Assembly (NCBI GenBank): GCA_023213395.1
Contig: CM041465.1
Coordinates: 122,705,741 to 122,769,740, forward strand
Source of the DNA: Cycas panzhihuaensis
Taxonomy: Eukaryota; Cycadophyta
Reading direction: 5' to 3'
Length of the DNA stretch: 64,000 nucleotides
The notes beneath the pieces were generated by a model, which was not told the DNA's origin, made no database searches, and saw only the letters and a program-made list of their open reading frames with translations. This document shows positions 42,775-53,341 of this stretch, piece by piece. Both the position numbers and the translations under genes were made by a program. Position 1 is the first letter of the stretch. Every line of letters begins with the position of its first letter.

Positions 42775-43354
42775 TGTTGACAATGGGCATTAGGCCACAT
42801 TGATCCCAAGATCATAAATATAATCACAATACAATAAATGCATGAAAGCATGAGAGCATAAAAGCATAAATCGAAATATAGGAGCAAGAGAAAATGATAC
42901 CCAATATGTGGAGTTGGAATTGGTCCAACCTCCCAAGTAGAAAAGCGACTTGATTAGCAAACCGATAGCATAACAATACAACTCCGACTCTCCATGTGAG
43001 ACAATGAGAAGAGGTCTCATTATATAGAGTGAAATGAGAGACCTAAGGCCTTGGATGTTTGACAAGTGTCAAACATCCAAGATACATCACATGGATCATG
43101 AGCAAAAGTGCTTGGATCCTCACCTAAGGCCTTGGATGTTTGACAAGTGTCAAACATCCAAGATACATCACTTGGAATATTCAAACAAGTGCATGAGGGT
43201 CCATTGACCCTTTTGTGACAACGTTGTGTCACTAGAAAGAATGTGGGTGTGCACTTTATCACTTAAGTGATAAGTCACCCCTAAAGTATAAAGTGCATAT
43301 ATTACATGAAAAATAAATGTACATTCACTTAACATTTAAACATAAGGTTTAACA
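42775..43354 (-). repeat. 3' LTR of L
   Basis: TGTTGACAATGG...AAGGTTTAACA, 580 bp. Compared with 49376-49952, about eight substitutions and two small indels fall in the first 190 bases (the U5 side on the minus strand), and I find none in the remaining 385. It contains two copies of a 32-bp perfect palindrome. Confidence 0.93.
43050..43162. repeat. Duplicated 32-bp perfect palindrome in L 3' LTR
   Basis: CTTGGATGTTTGACA, AG, TGTCAAACATCCAAG at 43050-43081 and again at 43131-43162, an 81-bp period. Arms are 15 bases with a two-base centre and no mismatch. The unit begins at ACCTAAGGC. The same pair is at 49648-49679 and 49729-49760. Confidence 0.97.
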
Positions 43355-43389
43355 CCCCTTCTTGTTTACAATGTTAAGCCGGACCAAGA

Positions 43390-44614
43390 CCATCTCTAAA
43401 TTTTACAAATTTGTCTCTACCAAGTGGCTTGGTAAAGATATCTCGCCGTCTGTTGCTCTGTTGGTCGATATTGAAGTGTGATCTCACCACCGTGTACATG
43501 CTCCCGATGAAATGGTGGTGAACTTCAATATGCTTGGTCCGTGCGTGGAAAACAGATTCTTAGTTAGCTTGAGGACACTGATTGTCACAATGAAGGTCGG
43601 TGGTGCTTCTGCTTTGAAATCCAAGCTCACCAAGAATCCGTCGAGCGGATAGCCTCACAATGCGCTGCGGCTTTGTATTCTCGATGGAGGACAAGGTAAC
43701 ATTTGGTTGCTTCTTGCAACTCCATGAAACAATTCTTGAACCAAGGGTAAAACAAGAACCCGAGGTAGATTTTCTCGCTATCCCGCATCACCGCCTAATC
43801 GTAATCGAGAGAACCCCTCCAAAGTGAAGTTCTCCTTATGTACATACTCAAGTCCAAGTCGCAATGTTCCTTTGATATACTTGAGTATGCGTCTTCTTTA
43901 TTCGATTCAGTGTATCCGATTGGGTTGAGACATGTAACGAGCAAATCCCAACAAAGAATGAAATATCCTAGAGTGTTGGTGAGATAAATGAGACTCCCAA
44001 TCAGCTCAGGTAAAGTGTGGGATCTGGCGGTGCGCTTCCTCATTGAGAGAAAGCTTGGTGCCGCTTCTCCATGGGTGTAGGCGCGTCTTGCGATCGTGCA
44101 TCCCGAATCTCTGCAAGATGTCCCAAGAATATTTTGCTTGGGAAATGAAGATATAGCTTGGCTGTTGCCATATCTCAAAGCCTAAAAAGTAATGGAGAAG
44201 TCCAAGATCTGTCATCTCAAAACTTCTCTTCAAATCATTTTGGAGAACATTGATGAGCTTAGTGTCATCACCCGTGATCACTAAGTCATCTACATACAAG
44301 GCAATATAAGTGACATGGTGATGGTCATGTTTGATGTATAAGTTTGGATCAGATGTGGATCGATGAAACCCATGTCTCAAAAAGTATTCATCGATTTTTG
44401 CATACCATGCCCTAGGAGCTTGCTTCAAGCCATACAAAGCCTTCTTGAGGCGACATACCAAATGCTCCTTGCCTTGTTCCTTGTAACCAGGAGGTTGCTC
44501 CAAGTATACCTCCTCTTGAAGATCGCCATTGACGAAGGCCCTCTTCACCTCCATCTCATATACCCCCCATTTCCATTCTCCACCTAACCCCAACACAACT
44601 CTCATCCTCTTCAT
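43390..44614 (-). pseudogene. L reverse transcriptase and RNase H
   Basis: From 44614: GVYEMEVKRAFVNGDLQEEV, YLEQPPGYKEQGKEHLVCRL, KKALYGLKQAPRAWYAKIDE, then ALYVDDLVITGDD (about 44300) with YVDD intact, and DLGLLHYFLGFEIWQQPSYI. In frame this reaches DRKTRLHPWRSGTKLSL at 44006. The RNase H part (44000-43390) is broken into frames: LIYLTNTLGYFIL, then near 43570 CDNQCPQAN and VHHHFIGSMYTVVR-like blocks. This is the longest intact coding stretch in the window (202 codons). Confidence 0.88.
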
Positions 44615-45066
44615 CTTTCCTACACCTCCAAACCTCTCCTCCTAATCAATTCCTTCTTCTTCTTTAAATCCCTTTCCTACAACTCTTCCTTTCTCACCCT
44701 TCACTCTCCCATCGAATGGACTTTGGTCTTGTAGACCCATTTACAACCGATTGCCTGCTTTGTGGAGGCAATTCGACCAAGTCCCAAGTACCATTCTTGT
44801 GAATGGATTGAATCTCTTCATCCATGGCGCTTTCCAATTATCACTTTGTGAAGCCTCCGCAAAGGTAGTAGGCTGATCAATAGAAAGCACTTCACCATAA
44901 GTGCAAAGTTTGTTTGTCACGATACTTTGATGGACGTTTCCTTCAATGATATGACCATCCTGCACTGCTTTGAGTGTACCACTTAGGTAACTTCTGAAAT
45001 GATGTGGCTTGAACCTCAATATCTTCTGGTCTAAGTGTAGGAGTATCAGAAGATGAAGTGGAAGGT

Positions 45067-46145
45067 TCAAGTGGAGCAAATGAAGATGAAGTAGATGGTA
45101 TGAAGGTGCGATGAAGAACATGGTGTGTAAGATTGAGGGGAAGGGAAGTCCTCAACAATCTTTTTCCCTTTGTCAATGGGGGGTTGGATTGGTGCTATAT
45201 CCAACTCTTTTGGATCATACTCAACAAAGATTACATCTCTTGAGAGATGCATTTTCCTCCCAACTGGATCATACAATTTGTAGGCTTTGCTATGGATTGA
45301 ATATCCTACAAAGATGCATTTAAGACTATGTTTGTCTAACTTAGTTCTTTGTTGATCTGGTATGTGCATATATGCAAGACGAATGTCCTTAAGTGGTCGA
45401 TAGTTGGCTTCTTTCCGCACCATGCCTCCTCGGGTGTGATATTGGCGATCGCGTCAGAGGACTTCGATTGGCCACATAGGTCTGCTTGAAATGCTTCGCC
45501 CAAGAAGCTCTTGGAAGCCCTTTGCATGCATCATTGTTCGCTTTATTAGCCAATGTTCTATTCATCCTTCGAGACTCCATTTTGCCGAGGAGTATGAGGA
45601 GTCGTGAGTTGTCTCCGAATTCCATTATCCTTGCAAAATTGGTTGAATTCATTTGAAGTGAATTCACCTCCATTATCTCGACCTTAATGTGCCAATTAAG
45701 TAGCGATTCATTTTCTATCGCCTTGAACTCTTTGAACTTGGAGAAGGCTTCGATTTATGCTTTAGGAAGTAGACCCGACTTTGTGAGAGAAGTCATCAAT
45801 AAAGGATATGTAGTACAAAGCTCCTCCAAAGGAGTGGATGGACATGGGTCCACACAAGTCTGAGTGAACTAATTGCAAAGGATAAGATGCACGCCATGCT
45901 TTGCCTTTAGGAAAAGGCAGCCGATGTTGTGTCCCCATTATGCAAGCTTCGCAAAGACATTTTGCGCCATACATCTTTGGAAGCCCATACACCATGCTTT
46001 TGTCTGTCATCTGCTCAGATTGTCTAGGCTTAAATGTCCTAGACGTTGATGCCATAATCGAATTTTGACAAAGATGTGAAACCAGAGTAAGCAGAATCAA
46101 GAGTAATATTATTGGCATCCAACTTGTAAAGGCCTTGATCCTCAT
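45067..46145 (-). pseudogene. L pre-integrase and integrase
   Basis: The frame 46145-45762 contains the pre-integrase end (MVYGLPKMYGAKCLCEACIM, GTQHRLPFPKGKAW) and the first catalytic acid in LQLVHSDLCGPM, then YYISFIDDFSHKV. After shifts come VNSLQMNSTNF and RRMNRTLANKANND (third acid lost, RRMN for AERMN). The C-terminal block IPDQQRTKLDKHSLKCIFVG and KAYKLYDPVGRKMHLSRDVI (45370-45210) is well kept. Copia K (53720-54380) has the same protein with all three acids. Confidence 0.83.
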
Positions 46146-46336
46146 AGGCTATAGCTACAATCGATCATCTTTGTCACGAATGGTACATTTCCCATTTTTG
46201 AATAGTAAGCTCATATGTTGCTTGTTCATCTGGCTAACAGAGAGCAGATTCTTCTCCATAGAAGAAATGAAATAGGCATCACTATTGGGAAATGATAAGG
46301 AAGGATTTTTAGGAGAGTGAAAAGGAGCTATGGTGC

Positions 46337-47376
46337 CTATTCCGAAACCTCGCTTGATTCACCATTTCCAAAGGTTACTAAATGACCTTTGCCTTCCTTG
46401 ATGTTGCTTAGGAGTTCTTCACTCCTGTCATGTGTCGAGTAGCTCTGAATCGATAATCCAAGTGTTGTCAACCTTGGATGATTGGAATGCACAAAATAGT
46501 TTGTCGTCATTGGCAACCGATTATAATGGCGTTGGTAGCCATTTCTTTGACCCTCCTTGTGGACCTCCTCGATAGGCACCTCGATTTGGTCGAGGGAAAT
46601 CACGATCCGATCACTGGAATCTCTGAAACTGTTGGGCGTGGCTGCATCTTTGGCCCCATGGTGATCGTCTTTGGCCTTGTGGTCGATCTGCTTATTGCGA
46701 AGATTTGCTTGCTTCTTTACACTTTCGGGTGCAATGTGGCGAGAATGCCACAATATTGGCAAACGACATTGGTCTTGGAAGATCCAATGTTCATATTTCT
46801 AAACCGCTTTGTGAATGCAGTGTTAGATTTTTAGTTGGCTTTGCCTTTCCGTGAAAGCACCTGGTGTAGATGGTTCTTCATTGTCCTTAGCATAAATTTG
46901 TTCTTCTTGAAGCAATAAGCTTTCAAGTTGATTGGTATCATCCCCCTAAGTGAACCATCTCGTGTAGTTGATGATATGAAGCCATTGTAGTCCTTTGGTA
47001 GTGCTTTTGTGATGGAGGCTACAATTTCATCTCTTGTACCTGGACTACCCAAAGTAGTTAATTCATTACAAACCTCCTTAATAGAGGACATGAATGCCGT
47101 CATTGGCTTTACAAATTTAATGGAGTACAATTTAGCTTTTATCATCAAAATGCGAGCTTCATCTCGCCTTTCATACAAAGAGGACAAGGTGTCCCATGCT
47201 TCTTTAGAAGATAGTGCAGAAGAAATATTTTGATCTACATGTATGTCCACAACCATTCGAATGAATGCCAAAGCAATTTCGTCTTTGGCCTCCCATGCAA
47301 AGAACACTTTGAACATCCACAGTGCGCTTTGATTATTATTAATCACAAGTGTAGGATTGGGGATTCTTCCAAACAT
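46337..47376 (-). pseudogene. L Gag and decayed protease
   Basis: The methionine at 47376 starts MFGRIPNPTLVINNNQSALW, then WEAKDEIALAFIRMVVDIHV, SSKEAWDTLSSLYERRDEAR, MTAFMSSIKEVCNELTTLGS and EIVASITKALPKDYNGFISS: a UBN2-type copia Gag in one open frame of 181 codons. The start may be a little upstream. The knuckle lies at about 46755-46715 (CQYCGILATLHP) with the His and last Cys damaged. The protease remnant near 46440 reads DYRFRATRHMT where DSGATRHMT is expected. Confidence 0.83.
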
Positions 47377-47399
47377 ATCCCTAACTCATTCATTATCAA

Positions 47400-49375
47400 G
47401 AGATTTTTTGTGATTCTTTTCCATTCTTGATAGTTAGCTTGTCCTATTAGCCTTATGGTACAAGCATTAAGCATTTGTATGGCACCATCTTTCCACTTGA
47501 GTAATACTTGAAGCTAGCAGATAACTTGGAAGTCTCAAGAGCTTTGTCGCTTAAGATCCACCTTCAAACAACACCACTAGTCCTGATCTTACAAGAAGAT
47601 CCAACAACCAATGGGGTGAAGAGAAGTGGAGGACTCGCTAATGAGGTGGAGAACCAAGTTAAATCTAGGACAAGGCGGTAGGGTTGATCCGCATGGACGT
47701 ACCATGCTTTCCACGGATTCATGTACCCAATAACACCCTTTTCGAACCTCCTTTCCTTCAAGCAACCTTAATTGTCGTGCACCGACTGACGGCCTATTGG
47801 TCCCCTAGGGAATGCACCAAGCTTAAGGTTAATTCAGAGGCAAGGTTTGAACCTTTTTCGAGCCTCCCCAACAGATTTTTAAGTTCACTTTTAAATAAGT
47901 GTGAGTGAATCTTCTTACTTGGATTTTTTATGCCTTTTGGCTTACAATGAATGAGCACAAACAGAGTGCTTTAAATCCAAGTGAAGTGCTATGTATGCTT
48001 GAGTACAATGATGAAGTACTTTTGAGTACTAAAACAAAATGTAAGGAACCTTTGATGACAGTAACAGTGGGTTCCTTTTAAGCTCCACAAACTGATGAAG
48101 TGATGAAAATGTACTCAAGAAATTGCTCCAAAGTCCAACACAAGCTCCACCACAGCTTGTTGAGACTTAAAATGTCTCAACCATCCAACAAAAACAAGTG
48201 ATTTTATTACTTTTCTCAATGAGCCTTCTTTTGAATCGAAGAAGGGCAAGGTCACCATGCAAGGTGCCAAAACCGAGTTTAGGTGATAAGTTTCTTCACC
48301 TTTACAATGAAAACATTCCTCTTGATCACAATAATTAAGCCTAATGACCGAAAGTGTAAAAAAGGCTTAAAGCAAAGGAGTACACAAGTACTTTTTGAGA
48401 ATCAAGAGAGCTAATGTAGAAAAACTTTAAGTAAGCCCAACTATTAGTTGAGAAATTTAAAAAACTCTTAAAGTCTTTTACAAGAAATGAGTCACATGAG
48501 AAAATGCTATTTAAGAGTTGAAAAAGTCGAGTTGGCGATGAGACACCCACTTCTTGAGTTGGCAAGAGTCTTGATGTGGCAACTTGAGTGCCGATCAGGC
48601 ACTTGGCGTACCGAGAGGATGATGACTCAAATTGAGTAATTAGTTTGAGTCGGCCGTCTTGATCAAATCTCCGAAATGGAATGTTGATGTGGCGATCTTA
48701 CCGATCGTAGTGAATGGTCGAATGGTGGTGCCCAAATGAGTGGAATAATAGACAGGTGGCGATGAAGAGCACGATCTTGAAGATGAGCCGGTCGTACTCG
48801 AGAGTAAGAGTTAGACAGGCGGTGGCGAGAAGCCGAAATTGGCGATCCTGCTAGATGAGGCGGTACCTCAAGTCTTGCCGGGCGTGATGTGGCACCGGAA
48901 ATCTTGTTGGCGTGAGTGGAATGCCGAAATGGCAATCGTGAGTCGGATCGCTAGTGATGTGACAGCTTGGCGGTGATGACATGATGAATATGAGTCAAGA
49001 AGAGCCTTGTTGGCGCTAAAGTCTTGGTAGCACTTTTAATGAGTGGTGGTGTGAGGAGACAGTGACTCAAGAATGATGATTAGGCTCAATGTGAGTGTGC
49101 TTACTCGGTGAGTAATCTTGAAGAAACACCGGTAATAAAAGTCGAAATTTGGTGAATGACGGGATGACAGTTGGAATTTCTTCAGCCGATCGACGGTGTG
49201 ATATAAATGTTGATGAGCCGGCCTCAAGTCGAGAATCTGTGTTGACAGTGGATGGCCTTCCTTCTTGAGTTGGCGGGTCCAAAATCGAGCTCGATGACTT
49301 GGCGGTGTCCGACCAATGTGACAGAGATAAGACAGAAACTAATATGCTTAAGCGAGACCATAAGCTCGATACAAA
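47400..49375 (-). other. Leader of L
   Basis: About 2 kb between the Gag start and the right LTR. The part nearest the LTR (48560-49375) is relatively GC-rich and repeats short words such as TTGGCG, GATGAGCCGG and GAGTCA many times, without a regular period. Minus-strand bases beside the LTR read TTTGTATCGAGC, a damaged primer site of the CGAGC type seen in copia E. No coding domain is recognised. Confidence 0.5.
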
Positions 49376-49952
49376 TGTTGACAATGCGCATTAGGCCACA
49401 TTCATCCCAACATCATAAATATAATCACAATACAATAAATGCATGAAAGCATGAGAGCATAAAAGGATAAAGTGAAATATAGGAGCAAGAAAATGATACC
49501 CAATATGTGGAGTTGGAATTGGTCCAACCTCCCAAGTAGAAAAGCGACTTGATTAGCAAGCGATAGCATAACAATACAACTCCGACTCTCCATGTGAGAC
49601 AATGAGAAGAGGTCTCATTATATAGAGTGAAATGAGAGACCTAAGGCCTTGGATGTTTGACAAGTGTCAAACATCCAAGATACATCACATGGATCATGAG
49701 CAAAAGTGCTTGGATCCTCACCTAAGGCCTTGGATGTTTGACAAGTGTCAAACATCCAAGATACATCACTTGGAATATTCAAACAAGTGCATGAGGGTCC
49801 ATTGACCCTTTTGTGACAACGTTGTGTCACTAGAAAGAATGTGGGTGTGCACTTTATCACTTAAGTGATAAGTCACCCCTAAAGTATAAAGTGCATATAT
49901 TACATGAAAAATAAATGTACATTCACTTAACATTTAAACATAAGGTTTAACA
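49376..49952 (-). repeat. 5' LTR of L
   Basis: TGTTGACAATGC...AAGGTTTAACA, 577 bp, with the duplicated palindrome at 49648-49679 and 49729-49760. It is followed by TAAGA, the right TSD, and by resumed copia B. Confidence 0.93.
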
Positions 49953-51030
49953 TAAGATCAATGCCAAACTAAAAGACGAAGGTTTTATTGGTATAGACTT
50001 GAAATCGAATCTGTATATTAAAAGGAGTAGGACTTCAATAGTCGTTATTGTGTTGTATGTTGATGATTTAATCATTGGAGGCAACTATAAAAGGTTATTG
50101 TTAAAGTTAAATCCAATTTGGAAGTGACCTTTGACATGACAGACCTCGGGCCTCTACACTACTTCTTAGGCATTGAAGTCAGGCAGATGGAAGATAGAAT
50201 CATGTTGTTGCAGACTTAATATGTGAAAAACCTACTGGAGACTTGCAAACCAGTTGGAACACCATGTGCTAAGGGTACAAAACTACAAAAAAACATGGCC
50301 AAACCCTTTGTAGATGGAGCATTATATCATTAATTGGTAGGCAGTCTGATCTATTTGACTCATACCAAACTAGATATCGGCTATGTTGTTGGATTGGTTT
50401 CCTGTTATATGCAGAATCCTCAAGAACCACATTGGGTTACAGTAAAGCAGATTCTAAAGTACTTGAAATGGACACTTAATTTAGGTCTTGAATACTTTTG
50501 TGGTAAAGAGATGAAGTTGTATGGCTACACTGATGATGATTGGTGAGGAGACTCTGATGATCAAAAATCCATTAGTGGATATATCTTTGGTGTTAGTAAT
50601 GGATTTGTTTCGTCGTAGTCGAAGAAACAACAAGCAGTGGCATTATCTTCTATAGACGCAGAATATCAAGGACATAGTATTGGTATAAAAGAAGCTATAT
50701 GGTTGCAAGGTCTCTTGGAAGTTCTTGGAGTATCACATGGCACTTCAATTATTTTTATTAATAATTAGAGTACTATTTGCTTATAAAAGAATCCAGAGTT
50801 TCATGCTTGTACAAAGCACATTGAGATACAAAACCACTACAACCGTGAATAGATCAAATGAGAGAAGTTGTAAGTTGACTATTGTTCAAGTGAATATCAT
50901 ATTGTAGATATCTTCATCAAAGCACTTACTGGAGATCAATTCACAAACATGTATACCAAATTGGGACTCACAAAAGTTATCCTTGATGGGGGATGTATCA
51001 ACAAGGATAAAGGAAAAGGATAGTCCAGCC
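49953..51030 (+). pseudogene. copia B reverse transcriptase C-half and RNase H
   Basis: Resumes as NAKLKDEGFIGIDLKSNLYI, then SIVVIVLYVDDLIIGGN (YVDD intact, about 50053). A one-base loss after NYK shifts the frame to DMTDLGPLHYFLGIEVRQME. From 50334 RNase H reads GSLIYLTHTKLDIGYVVGLV, PQEPHWVTVKQILKYLKWTL, YGYTDDDW, a stop, then SISGYIFGVSNGFVSS, QQAVALSSIDAEYQGHSIGI and CTKHIEIQNHYNR. It ends LTGDQFTNMYTKLGL near 50975. Stops are mainly Trp or Gln codons. Confidence 0.88.
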
Positions 51031-51070
51031 TTCATGATAACTAAACAATTATAGATTCCCCGCATTCACA

Positions 51071-51424
51071 TTAAAGGGGGATGTTAACATGGCAATTAAT
51101 TATGAAGCCACTTGTTAATGTTATGTATGGTTTAATTATGTGATTAACAAAAAGGTGCGAGTTATTCAGAAGGTCACAACCTTTAAGGGTTGACACCTCT
51201 TTGGGGATTATAAATATCTTGGAGTCCTTTGTAAATTTAATAATATAAAGAAATTGGAATCAATGTGATCAATGGATCTTTGTGGTGGGTTTTTTCCCAA
51301 AAGGGTTTCCCATGTATATCCTATATACTATGCAATTGTTCTTTGTTTACATTGTTTGCTTGTTGTGTATGGTAAAGATTATGCGGTATGTAAACATGTA
51401 TGCATTCATTCATGTTTCTTAACA
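51071..51424 (+). repeat. Polypurine tract and 3' LTR of B
   Basis: TTAAAGGGGGA (51071-51081) precedes TGTTAACATGGC...TTTCTTAACA, 343 bp (51082-51424). TSD ACAAG follows at 51425. Roughly 88-90% like the 5' LTR by eye. Confidence 0.93.
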
Positions 51425-51853
51425 ACAAGAAATCAACCCCTGGCTATTATTTCAACTTTGGATTAGGGAAAGACTCCTGAAGCAACAAGAAACAACCCCC
51501 ATATGCACTCTCTTCAATAGATGCATAGTGTAAGGTGGTTGTACGAGCCATCTATGAATTAATATGGCTAAGAAAAATTCTCAAAGATCTAAGACAAATT
51601 CAACATCATCCCACAGTGATCAACTGTGATGATCAGAGTGTGATCAAACTAGAAAAGAACCCCATCTTCCATGCTCAAACTAAACATATCGAGGTTCATC
51701 ATTTCATCAAGGAGAAGATTCAAAACAATGAAATGGAGTTGATTTATTGTCTTAGTGAAAAACAACATGTAGACATCCTTACCAAACTCCTCAACAAAGG
51801 TAAGTTCTAGTTCTTCAAAGAAAAATTCAAATAGAATAAACATTATGTGGGGG
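51425..51853 (+). pseudogene. copia C RNase H end and polypurine tract
   Basis: After the TSD the frame reads QEINPWLLF and, after shifts, VVRAIYELIWLRKILKDLRQ, VINCDDQSVIKLEKNPIFHA, QTKHIEVHHFIKEKIQNNEM and ILTKLLNKGKF. This is the C-terminal half of a copia RNase H, which ends the polyprotein. The tract CATTATGTGGGGG comes just before the LTR at 51854. Confidence 0.85.
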
Positions 51854-52632
51854 TGTTAAAATATTGTTCATTCTAATTATGCATATCCTTCTATTTCTAT
51901 ACTATAGACAAATGTCACTCATGCATATTAGAGTTTGATGTATACATGTAAGTCAAATTTTGTGTGATAGAACAATGCAAATTATTTATCATTCACTTGT
52001 TGTGTATGTGTGATTAAGAATTGTGAATTTCTATAATACATGAATTATAGACCTTATGAAACTAAACCTCCTTGCCTTTTCAGATTTAGGAATTTTACCA
52101 TAACCATTTTCAATGTCCATTTCTTTATATTTCATTTGTAGAATTCAATATTGAGAATTTCCAATTGTTAGAAATCTAAGTCGTTGGCTACTATGAACAA
52201 TCCATCATGGATTGATTTGTGGTTTATACACAATTTGGCCCGAGGTATGGAGATGATATTTTTAGTTCTTGTTATAGTTTGATTCACCTATTCACCTATC
52301 CCACACCCTGTGACATATTAATATATGTGCAAAAAAATTATGTTCCTCTACCTAATAACACTAGGACTCAAGCACACTTTACAAGCATTGATTCTCTCTA
52401 CGCTTTGTCACTAACCTTCTCACAATTATGTGAATATATTATGATCTCTATTCACAATCAAATAGGGACCCTTATAGTAATATTGACTTATGTGGCCACA
52501 AATGATGAATTAAATACCATAAAATGTCTGCAACATTTAACAAAGACAACATGAAAAATGGAACAATTATACACAAATTTGAGTGGAATTTTTATTGATA
52601 CATAGGCCAAAAATCATTCCATTACTCTAACA
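51854..52632 (+). repeat. 3' LTR of copia C, right limit uncertain
   Basis: Starts TGTTAAAATATTG directly after the polypurine tract. No second copy is in the window, so the end cannot be fixed; candidates are CTAACA at 52632 and TTAACA at 52705. The plus-strand open frame at 52219-52554 within it has no recognised domain. Confidence 0.5.
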
Positions 52633-52868
52633 TAAATTGACCCATCCCTCCCATTATCCACAAGCAAGGTAGCTAAGTATGTTCACCTTATAGTTTGAGT
52701 TAACACCTAGTCCAAGGTCAGTCTTGGGTTTGTCGAGGCAGGGAACAAGTGTGAGTTAAGTCCATCTCGAGCCTAATAAAGCCCAAAACCAACTGTTGGT
52801 TCTAGGTGTTTAGTTGAGCATTCAACTCTAACATGAAATGATGAACATGGTATGTGCTCCAATACCAC
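52633..52868. other. Short unassigned stretch and primer site of T
   Basis: No domain. An imperfect inverted pair, TTAACACCTAG (52701) and CTAGGTGTTTA (52803), encloses about 90 bases. Minus-strand 52867-52856 reads TGGTATTGGAGC, a primer site belonging to the LTR remnant T on its right. Confidence 0.45.
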
Positions 52869-53341
52869 AAAACAACCTAGGATCTCTTGGAGAGGGAGTA
52901 TGCTAAGAGACTAAGATGATCACAATCACATCAATAACACTATGAAGACAAGTAACTAAGCAAGCATAAATTCAAGCACATGAAAGACAAAAGATAGGGA
53001 GGAGTAGGAATTGTTTCTATCTCTAATAACAAGATTGACTTGTATTCAAGTGAACAGCATAACATTATAATACCTCACTCTCACTTGCTCTACATGAGAA
53101 ATGGTCCCAACATATAAAGAAGGAGGATCCTTAGGGGGCTACATGTCTAACACTTCTCAAACACACACGCATTGACCCATGTGCACTCACATGTGCAAAA
53201 GTGTATGAGGGGCACATTGACCCTCAAGTCACCACATTACATGACTAGAAAGAATGTGGGTGTGTACTTCATCACATTAAGCGGTAAAACACCTTTACAT
53301 AGAGTACATAACATTACAATATAAAAGTACATGACTTAACA
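52869..53341 (-). repeat. T: LTR remnant related to L
   Basis: The right two-thirds (AGAAAGAATGTGGGTGTG and flanks, 53247 onwards) match the L LTR, and it ends CTTAACA at 53341. A primer site lies on its left, so this was a minus-strand 5' LTR whose body has been lost. It has cut copia K: the K frame ends just right of 53341, at the start of its reverse transcriptase. No polypurine tract is present on the right. Confidence 0.6.

Larger units (their letters stand above)
42565..49952 (-). mobile_element. L: Ty1/copia element with a foreign 3' tail
   Basis: The insert is flanked by a perfect TSD, TAAGA (42560-42564 and 49953-49957). On the minus strand it reads: 5' LTR 49952-49376, leader, Gag, protease, integrase, reverse transcriptase, RNase H, polypurine tract (AAGAAGGGG), 3' LTR 43354-42775, and then a further 210 bases (42774-42565). 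These start with a primer site and end in CA at the TSD. So the unit that integrated did not stop at its 3' LTR. LTRs are about 98% alike. Coding parts have shifts and stops. Confidence 0.88.
38052..51424 (+). mobile_element. B: Ty1/copia element, sister of A, interrupted by L
   Basis: 5' LTR 38052-38383, primer site TGGTATCACAGCC 38384-38396 (one change), leader, gag 39678-40460, protease-integrase 40480-42150, reverse transcriptase 42150-42564 and 49953-50330, RNase H 50334-51030, polypurine tract 51071-51081, 3' LTR 51082-51424. The TSD is a perfect ACAAG (38047-38051, 51425-51429). Without L the element would be about 5.98 kb. It is the only member of its family here with both LTRs. Frames have many stops, most at Trp, Gln and Arg positions. 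Confidence 0.93.
27864..52632 (+). mobile_element. C: old Ty1/copia element that hosts I, D and B
   Basis: Plus-strand pieces rejoin in frame across three insertions: integrase 27864-28046, integrase end and reverse transcriptase 32831-33897, reverse transcriptase 37550-38051, RNase H 51425-51840, a polypurine tract ATGTGGGGG and a 3' LTR from 51854. Each junction carries the TSD of its guest (GTTGT, AAAAT/AAGAT, ACAAG). The 5' part (gag, protease, first integrase acids) is missing, removed or displaced by F; J may be its gag. The 3' limit of its LTR is uncertain. Confidence 0.85.

Noticed and set aside
43020-43262. Open frame with a duplicated MFDTCQTSKALG peptide, repeated at 49618-49860
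   Set aside because: It lies within the L LTRs and the peptide repeat comes from the palindromic 81-bp duplication; no start context or homology.
52219-52554. 111-codon frame in the copia C 3' LTR as a host gene
   Set aside because: It lies inside LTR sequence, has no recognised motif and no splice or promoter context I can support.
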